A stretch of DNA of 64,000 nucleotides. Origin: Dryas octopetala. Taxonomy: Eukaryota; Streptophyta; Magnoliopsida; Rosales; Rosaceae. Below are positions 59,157 through 64,000 of the stretch, piece by piece. Position numbers and translations under genes: made by a program. The stretch spans positions 2,048,501 through 2,112,500 of the forward strand of contig OY992833.1 in the NCBI GenBank assembly GCA_963921425.1, read 5' to 3'. The notes below the pieces were generated by a model. The model did not search any database and was not told where the DNA came from. It saw only the letters and a list, made by a program, of their open reading frames with translations. Each line of letters starts with the position of its first letter. Position 1 is the stretch's first letter.

Positions 59157-59229
59157 AAACTAGTCAGCTCAGTTGGTTGAGAGTTGAAGCTTGTTATGTG
59201 ATGTCTCATGTTCAAATCACAACATAGTC
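59157..59229 (+). repeat. tRNA-like sequence, right arm
   Basis: The plus strand reads AGTCAGCTCAGTTGGTTGAG then CTCATGTTCAAATCACAAC, the inverted partner of the left-arm sequence with several differences. The A-box half is closer to a tRNA than the B-box half. Confidence 0.5.
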
Positions 59230-59749
59230 AAAATTCCATATATTTTTTTGAAGATATATATATGTCTAAACAGGCTTTAGGCCCATTCTGGGCCGCCAGT
59301 TCGGGCCTAGCCCGGCCCGACCCTCCAAGCCCGCAAGCCAAAGCCCGATGGGCGGGTCTTGGGCTTGTGTACTAAAGCCCAAGCCCAGCCCGGCCCGGCC
59401 CGAAAACCCTATTGAGCTCCTATAATTCAAGCCCGAGCCCGGTCCATTGCTGACCCCTATCCAAATCCTAATACAAACAACTTATTGAAAAAAAATTATT
59501 TAAAAAATATATATCAACCAAACAAGTTTTCAAAAATTTTAAACAGTTTTTAAATTTCAGGCCAAACAAATTTTCAAATTTTAAAAATTGGAATTAAAAT
59601 CTCACATTTTAAAAATGGATCTATGTTTTTTACTTTTTTTTTTTTTTAATTGGATACCAAACGGGCTTGAGTTTAAGGTTTCATTTTGAATTTTCTTCGT
59701 GTAACTCAGAACATCTTACCCTTAATGCTTGTACTCTATATGAGACTAC

Positions 59750-60790
59750 TTAGTATGATATTGTTGCAAATGGGCGAACTGGAATAGATGTCGACAAGTC
59801 ATTCACTTGATTTCCTTCTATATTTTTGTCTGGAATTTCATTTGGAAATTCTGTAAGTTCCTACTTGTTTGCCAATACTAAGTGATATATACACCATTTG
59901 TCTACAGGTTTGATTACATTGTGCATGACTCCCAAGCATTCAGCATAGGCTGTAATTTGTGTTTTGAGAGGTATTGATAAATTAATAATGTAAGGAGCTA
60001 GGCTTAAATTCGTAGAAGATCTATGCTTAATGCTTTGGTCCACTCTTCAGCACTACACTCAATTTCTGTAACATTTCCATTTGTGCCGAAATTTGAACTT
60101 GGAGTATAGTGTTATCTGCACAAACTTTAAGTTTAGAAACGATTACTTTTCCATCCTGCGGCTTTTGGCAGAACCTTGGCTTTTCATTCAAACTTGTAGA
60201 CTGATGGAAACTGTGCGATTTCTGGGTGACGACATTGTGCTAGCGATTGCCAATATATATTGAATGTTCTATGATTACTTTTGCAACAACAATAGTTATA
60301 CTCTTCAATTTTCGAACAAAAAAAAAATACTCTTCAATTTTCATTTGTTCTCTTAGCCAGATCGGACAATGAGACAATCCACAGGCTATTTTTGGCTCGT
60401 GCTGATTTGCATCAGACTGTGTACACGTGTGCAAATAGAAAGGTCCAAAATAGAAGCAATGATTTTTAATCGAAACCTCAAAATTGTGACGGTATCATAG
60501 ATGAACTTTTTAATCTGCCTTGAAAACTAATCATTCTGACCAAAAAAAAAAAAAAACACTAATCATTTCTCAGGCTATAGAACTCATGGTTGTTGACGCT
60601 CTGTGCAATGAAAATACTGATCTTGCCATTGCGGACTCAATTCACAGACCATCTGACTTTTGGAGGATTTAGGAGCTTTATCAATTAATTAGAATTTGAT
60701 TAAGGATTTTATCTTTGTAGCAAAAATGTTATCCATTTTAAAGTGCAGTTGGATAACTCAAGTTTGAGAACGATTGAAACTTTTATATCA
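59750..60790 (+). pseudogene. VEN4: SAMHD1/VEN4-type dNTPase gene, exon relics
   Basis: Five exon pieces lie in the order of the plant HD-domain dNTP triphosphohydrolase (VEN4, the SAMHD1 homologue). About 59754-59797 reads DIVANGRTGIDVDK. 59908-59970 reads FDYIVHDSQAF then IGCNLCFER. 60200-~60245 reads LMETVRFLGDDI. 60574-~60668 reads AIELMVVDAL then IHRPSDFWR. 60749-~60785 reads LDNSSLRTIET. Splice phases agree: AA|G gives Lys before FDY, and AG|A gives Arg before LMET. Acceptors TCTACAG, TTGTAG, TTCTCAG and GTGCAG are present. The exon for the segment after LGDDI is missing, a stop follows the last piece, and the N-terminal catalytic part is not in the window. The family hydrolyses dNTPs. 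Confidence 0.7.
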
Positions 60791-61566
60791 CACGAAAGCT
60801 AAGCATTTGATCCTACGCATTTAGATAGATCTTGATGCTGTTCCTGAAGCTATTCCCCAAGCCATTCCGAACATGCATATTTTATGTGGTTGTCGATGCT
60901 TGTTTACAGTGTAGCTGAGAAGGCATTATCCCGTATTTGTGCGGATCACCACTTCAACAGTACCCCCGGTAATGTTGATTTTGCACTTGGATCTACTTTA
61001 ATTGATGTTTTACAAGTATCAGATGGTTTTGTCTATTTTGGTATCTACGGAGGGCTGTGTGCTGAAATGCTTGCGACACTACCAAGCCTTCTACTAGTCG
61101 AACTCACTGGTAAAGCGACGCCGAATCCTCATATGCCTCATAGGCTAATATGCTTATGTTTGTGCTTGTTGTTGTTGGGTCTACTGCGCGCGGGGCTATA
61201 TCCCTGCTAAGAGAAGCATGGTAATTTGATTTGACCACAGCCGTCTAACACAGCCGTCTAACACAGCTATGGGATCAAATAGTTATGTTGTTGCTCTCGG
61301 CGTCATTCTCGCGATTTGCACTTCCCTGCCGGACCCAGACGAAGGATCGGAGGACGATCGAAGAGACTCGCAGAGAAGGAGACTCCCAGGATCCTCTTAG
61401 GCGTCCTCTTCTTCCGATACGTCCCTCTTATCTTATCGCCACTTTAGTCGGTCTGTCTTGTTTGATGTTTTTGGCACTCTAGTCTCTTCTTGTTGTTTGA
61501 TGTAATTTCTGCACTTTCGGGTGAATGTAATTTCTGCACTTTAATTAGTCTGTTTTATGTAATTTC
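60791..61566. other. No gene recognised
   Basis: An open frame at 60884-61210 (108 aa) has no family features I know. A short direct repeat GCCGTCTAACACA lies near 61240-61266, and TGTAATTTCTGCACTTT occurs twice near 61500-61545. Confidence 0.4.
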
Positions 61567-61853
61567 TGATAACAGACTGAAGAGAAAGAACAAAAAGAAA
61601 GAATATAGAAGAAGAGGAAGCTACAGTTTTTCATTAATGGTCAAGCTGTATTCCACAAGGATCTGAAATCTATTGATATAGCTAACACCGAGAAGCAACC
61701 CAGCTAACTGTGTTACAAATCTAACCATTTCTCTAACAGACTGCTAACAACTAAGCCACATGTTAGCTTATCATAGGCTACAATCAAACTAACAGCATAA
61801 CTACTAAACTATTGACACGTGTACAATCTTGTAATATACTTATATGCTTAACA
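61567..61853 (-). repeat. 3' LTR of the mosaic element
   Basis: Minus strand TGTTAAGCATATAAG to CAGTCTGTTATCA, 287 bp. It is preceded by the purine-rich GAGGTTGAGGGGGGA (61868-61854). Confidence 0.8.
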
Positions 61854-62137
61854 TCCCCCCTCAACCTCAGCTAGGGGACCGAGCCTGAGGTTGCAAGAAT
61901 GCTGAATGTGAAGAGGACTATGCAACCCTTTGGTTAGAATGTCTGCAGTATTCTCTGATGTAGCCACATATTCCAATTCCAAATCTTTGCACTGAACTCG
62001 CTCTCTAACATAATGAAAATCAGTATCCAAATGCTTAATTCTGGAATGGAAAACTGGATAATGAGAGGAGGATAAGGCAAGACCATCTGCAAATCCTTAA
62101 GTACACTTTTCAACCAAGACACATCAGCTATGCAACA

Positions 62138-62146
<9 letters not shown>
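61848..62146 (-). pseudogene. Copia RNase H C-terminal relic with internal deletion
   Basis: The minus strand reads IADVSWLKSVLKDLQM then PYPPLI, after which a frame change leads to PVFHSRIKHLDTDFHYVRER, LELEYVATSENTADILTKGL and a stop inside the start of the LTR. The order is that of copia RNase H, but the segment between PPLI and PVFH, which normally carries the HCDN catalytic motif, is deleted. It starts directly after the poly-A of the captured cDNA. Confidence 0.85.
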
Positions 62147-62169
<23 letters not shown>

Positions 62170-63268
62170 AAATGAAACGGATACAACTTTTACAATTCTC
62201 AATCATTTAAGATGAATTTCTCAAGTGCGGAACTTAAAAAGAAAAAGAAATCTCAGAGCCATCAATTTAAAACATCATTGATATAATTTTTAGTTCCCAG
62301 AATTTGACCCTGGAGTAATTATTAGAACAAAATGACTCCCAAAGGTAACATCTTAAACTTCAAACCACATTTTTATTTCGTCACCATCAGATAAATTAAC
62401 CCTCTAGTGCAGATGCTCCTGATATAATCTCAGTCAATTCTGTGGTGATCGATGCTTGACGAGTTCTGTTATAAGTGAGTGTGAGGCGATCAAGCATCTC
62501 TCCAGCATTTCTGCTTGAGCTGTCCATGGCAGACATCCTTGCTCCTTGCTCACTGCAAGCATTCTCCAGCACCGCATTGAACAAGACACAAGAAAATTGG
62601 AATTCTGCCAGATTCTGGAGTATTTCTGACTTTGTCTCACCACCTTCAATCTCATAGGAATCTAGGTCGCCAAGCTTTCCACCAGATTCACACTCTCTCT
62701 CCACAATCTCTGGAGATAATACAGTGGACATTGTTGGCAGAAATGAGACGACTGACTGAAACTTGTTGAAGACGATTCTCAAAGCATCAAACTCAACATT
62801 TTTTAAAATGTCATCAGCTATAACAGAGACCTGGGAGTAGTTCAAAGGATTCTTCTGCAATTCAGTAATGGATAGCTCAATGTCCTTCTTTGAGTCACGT
62901 ATCAATTGAGCTTTTGCTTTTTCCCCCAAAATGACATATTTTGTCTCTTTGTCAGGACCTGCATTCAACCTGTGAAAGCCCTTGCTTATCTTGACCGAAG
63001 TAGAGTTAATCCCACCGCATAAACCTTTGTCGGAAGAGATGGTGACAATAACATCCTTCTTCACTTTGACGCTGGGAGTGTCACCAAGAAGTGCTGTGAA
63101 AGGCTGCCACAGGCCACGAGAATTTTCAGCTCTAACTTGAATTGCTCGCAGCTTTGAGGCTGCAACCATTTTCATTGCCTTTGTAATTTTCTGGATATTC
63201 TTCACACTCTTCATCCGGGTTCTAACTATTTGAGTTGAAATTGAGCGCACTCCCAGAGGGACCTGCTC
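62147..63268 (-). pseudogene. ATP3: Retrocopy of mitochondrial ATP synthase subunit gamma
   Basis: The uninterrupted frame runs from EQVPLGVRSIST (about 63268) to a TAA at 62396-62398, about 290 codons, against roughly 325 aa for full-length plant proteins. The whole mature subunit is covered: RMKSVKNIQKITKAMKMVAA, SSDKGLCGGIN, NVEFDALRIV and the C-terminal SSSRNAGEMLDRL, TLTYNRTRQASITTEL. Gamma is the rotating shaft of mitochondrial F1. The presequence and native start are lost: a TAG lies four codons upstream of EQVPL, and the first in-frame ATG (63214) is in MKSVKN. After the stop come a 3' UTR (62395-62170) and a 23-nt A tract (62169-62147). Intronless, polyadenylated and still open, it is a recent retrocopy; a targeted protein is unlikely. 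Confidence 0.85.
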
Positions 63269-63315
63269 CCAAAACGCCTAACATCAGCGAGAGAGTGAAA
63301 ACGTCCCTGATACCA

Positions 63316-63439
63316 TGATAGAATTAGAGCATCCAACCCAAAATTAATTGGCAATGGGTGGAGAGGCACAAGACTTATAAACACATATGCTAAGCTTTAG
63401 TTTTCCGATGTGGGACATTGCTTCACATTACTCTCAACA
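63316..63439 (-). repeat. TRIM-like LTR within the mosaic element
   Basis: The minus strand starts TGTTGAGAGTAATG, contains GTCCCACATCGG and ends GCTCTAATTCTATCA, a 124-bp TG...CA unit. It is preceded by a G-rich CACGTGCGGGGGCG that could be its polypurine tract and followed by a primer-like site. Its end differs from the 27-bp LTR end at 63557-63583, so it derives from another element. Confidence 0.65.
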
Positions 63440-63447
63440 CGCCCCCG

Positions 63448-63535
63448 CACGTGTGGCGAGATTTTTGAGCCTTACACGTGAACAAATTGTATTGGGTGAC
63501 GTGGGAGCACGTGTGGCCGTTGGGCCTTACACGTG
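63448..63535. promoter_or_regulatory. Cluster of four CACGTG motifs
   Basis: CACGTG occurs at 63448-63453, 63475-63480, 63508-63513 and 63530-63535; two of these lie in the direct repeat CCTTACACGTGA. CACGTG is the G-box bound by plant bZIP and bHLH factors. Its place in the leader of a retroelement just upstream of the gamma cDNA is suggestive, but no function is shown. Confidence 0.5.
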
Positions 63536-63544
63536 AATAACCAA

Positions 63545-63556
63545 GCTCTGATACCA
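63545..63556 (-). promoter_or_regulatory. Initiator-Met tRNA primer binding site
   Basis: Minus strand TGGTATCAGAGC directly follows an LTR end ...TTATCA. It is a perfect match to the commonest plant LTR-retrotransposon primer site. Confidence 0.85.
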
Positions 63557-63583
63557 TGATAACAGACTGAAGAGAAAGAACAA

Positions 63584-64000
63584 CACTACTACAAAACACC
63601 TTATTCGTGGCGGTCTTAATTCGCCAGCAAAAACGATTTTCTGGCGGAAAAATAGCAAAATCCGCCAGGATTGCAATGCACTGGCGGATAAAGTGTCCGA
63701 CAGGATAAAATCAGCAGGGAAAGCACTTTTCCTGGCGGACAGTTGTCTAAATCCGTCAGGATATGAATTCCGTGCTTACAAGGCATCAAGTATTCCCGTC
63801 GGATACAACTGCCAGCATATTTATTATTCTAATCGGATGTGTCTGACAGGAAAGCATTCCCGTCGGATCTGTCCGCCAGAAGAAATGCAAAATCACCTCT
63901 CTTTTTGCCTTTTTGGTCCCTCACTTTCCATTTTTACCAATAACATTTTACATTATATTATTAAATCTGTATCACTCTTCTTCTCTTCACTTCCATTCTA
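63584..64000 (+). mobile_element. CACTA transposon, left end, running off the window
   Basis: It begins CACTACTACAAAACACC exactly where the 5' LTR of the mosaic element stops matching its partner. GGCGGA / TCCGCCAG / CCGTCGGAT motifs repeat in both directions over the next 300 bp, as in CACTA subterminal regions. The other end lies outside. It is younger than the LTR it cuts. Confidence 0.8.

Larger units (their letters stand above)
57716..59459. mobile_element. hAT foldback element with tRNA-like arms
   Basis: It is flanked by perfect 8-bp TCCAAATC (57708-57715 and 59460-59467). The ends are TAGGGATCACCAAAA and, inverted, TAGGGGTCAGCAATGG. GCCCGGCCC / GGGCCGG words crowd both subterminal regions. 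The outer ~400 bp of each side form an inverted pair, and each arm includes a tRNA-like stretch. The centre is two direct copies (about 58335-58600 and 58690-58940) of a sequence with CGTTCATTTT, AATCGGCCAAAT and CATCTACCC. No transposase is visible. Confidence 0.8.
61567..63583 (-). mobile_element. Mosaic LTR retroelement carrying an ATP synthase gamma cDNA
   Basis: In minus orientation: LTR end (63583-63557, 27 bp left), initiator-Met primer site TGGTATCAGAGC (63556-63545), a short leader, a second TRIM-like LTR (63439-63316), another primer-like TGGTATCAGGGA (63315-63304), ATP synthase gamma coding sequence, its 3' UTR, a 23-nt poly-A, the end of a copia RNase H, a polypurine tract and a full 287-bp LTR (61853-61567). 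The 27 bp at the 5' end are identical to the corresponding end of the 3' LTR, so both belong to one element. It has no complete gag or pol. Confidence 0.8.

Noticed and set aside
57953..59229. Functional tRNA genes
   Set aside because: A- and B-box-like words are present, but acceptor and T stems do not pair.
60884..61210. 108-aa open frame as a host gene
   Set aside because: No recognisable motif, no clear splice context, and the second half has low-complexity leucine/cysteine runs.
62147..63268. Ordinary, in-place ATP synthase gamma gene
   Set aside because: It lacks the presequence and start, has no introns, ends in poly-A, and is enclosed by primer site, RNase H relic, polypurine tract and LTR in the same orientation.
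1..64000. CRISPR arrays, bacterial operons, rRNA genes
   Set aside because: None seen. The tandem repeats present are microsatellites, LTR units or transposon subterminal arrays.

Overview
This window is plant nuclear DNA. It is AT-rich, has long microsatellites, GT-AG introns, plant hAT, CACTA, Copia, Gypsy and LINE elements, a plant F-box/LRR gene and a mitochondrial ATP synthase gamma sequence. A eudicot is certain enough. Rosaceae is my guess from the look of the repeats and protein variants, and I could not test it.

Most of the window is mobile DNA, and much of it is nested. From left to right: a possible spliced minus-strand leader transcript (1332-3110); a CACTA end (to 3481); a foldback MITE (5459-5865); a minus-strand LTR with its primer site (5920-7205). 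The only intact-looking host gene is a two-exon F-box/LRR gene on the minus strand (8598-9919). A three-copy local repeat follows (9957-14625), interrupted by a CACTA element and a 200-N gap. Then comes hAT-like copy A (14726-15913), and a 5'-truncated LINE (16364-20721) with a target duplication of about 75 bp. That LINE is broken by an LTR remnant and by a hAT element, and the hAT element is itself broken by hAT-like copy B.

From about 21 to 54 kb lie four decayed copies of one local duplication. One or more copies carry pieces of the F-box gene and of an unrecognised gene. Between them sits a Ty3/gypsy element 11.8 kb long (30173-41933, minus strand) with two LTRs of about 2.5 kb and a broken gag but no pol. 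A hAT element that carries the promoter and first coding part of a PV42a-like CBS-domain gene is inserted in its gag. hAT-like copy C sits in its right LTR, and the left LTR keeps the exact empty site. Further right are a decayed Copia element (46375-48770), a 2.76-kb solo LTR at the tip of a MITE (49423-52183), and hAT-like copy D (54993-56162).

The right end holds a hAT foldback element with tRNA-like sequences in both arms (57716-59459) and exon relics of a SAMHD1/VEN4-type dNTPase gene (59750-60790). It ends with a minus-strand mosaic retroelement (61567-63583). Between its LTR sequences this element carries a polyadenylated, still-open copy of mitochondrial ATP synthase gamma. A CACTA element interrupts it at 63584 and runs off the window. 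The main interest is gene capture: two element types, a hAT transposon and an LTR retroelement, each carry a host gene copy, and several insertions can be ordered in time from empty sites and nesting. All alignments were made by eye.
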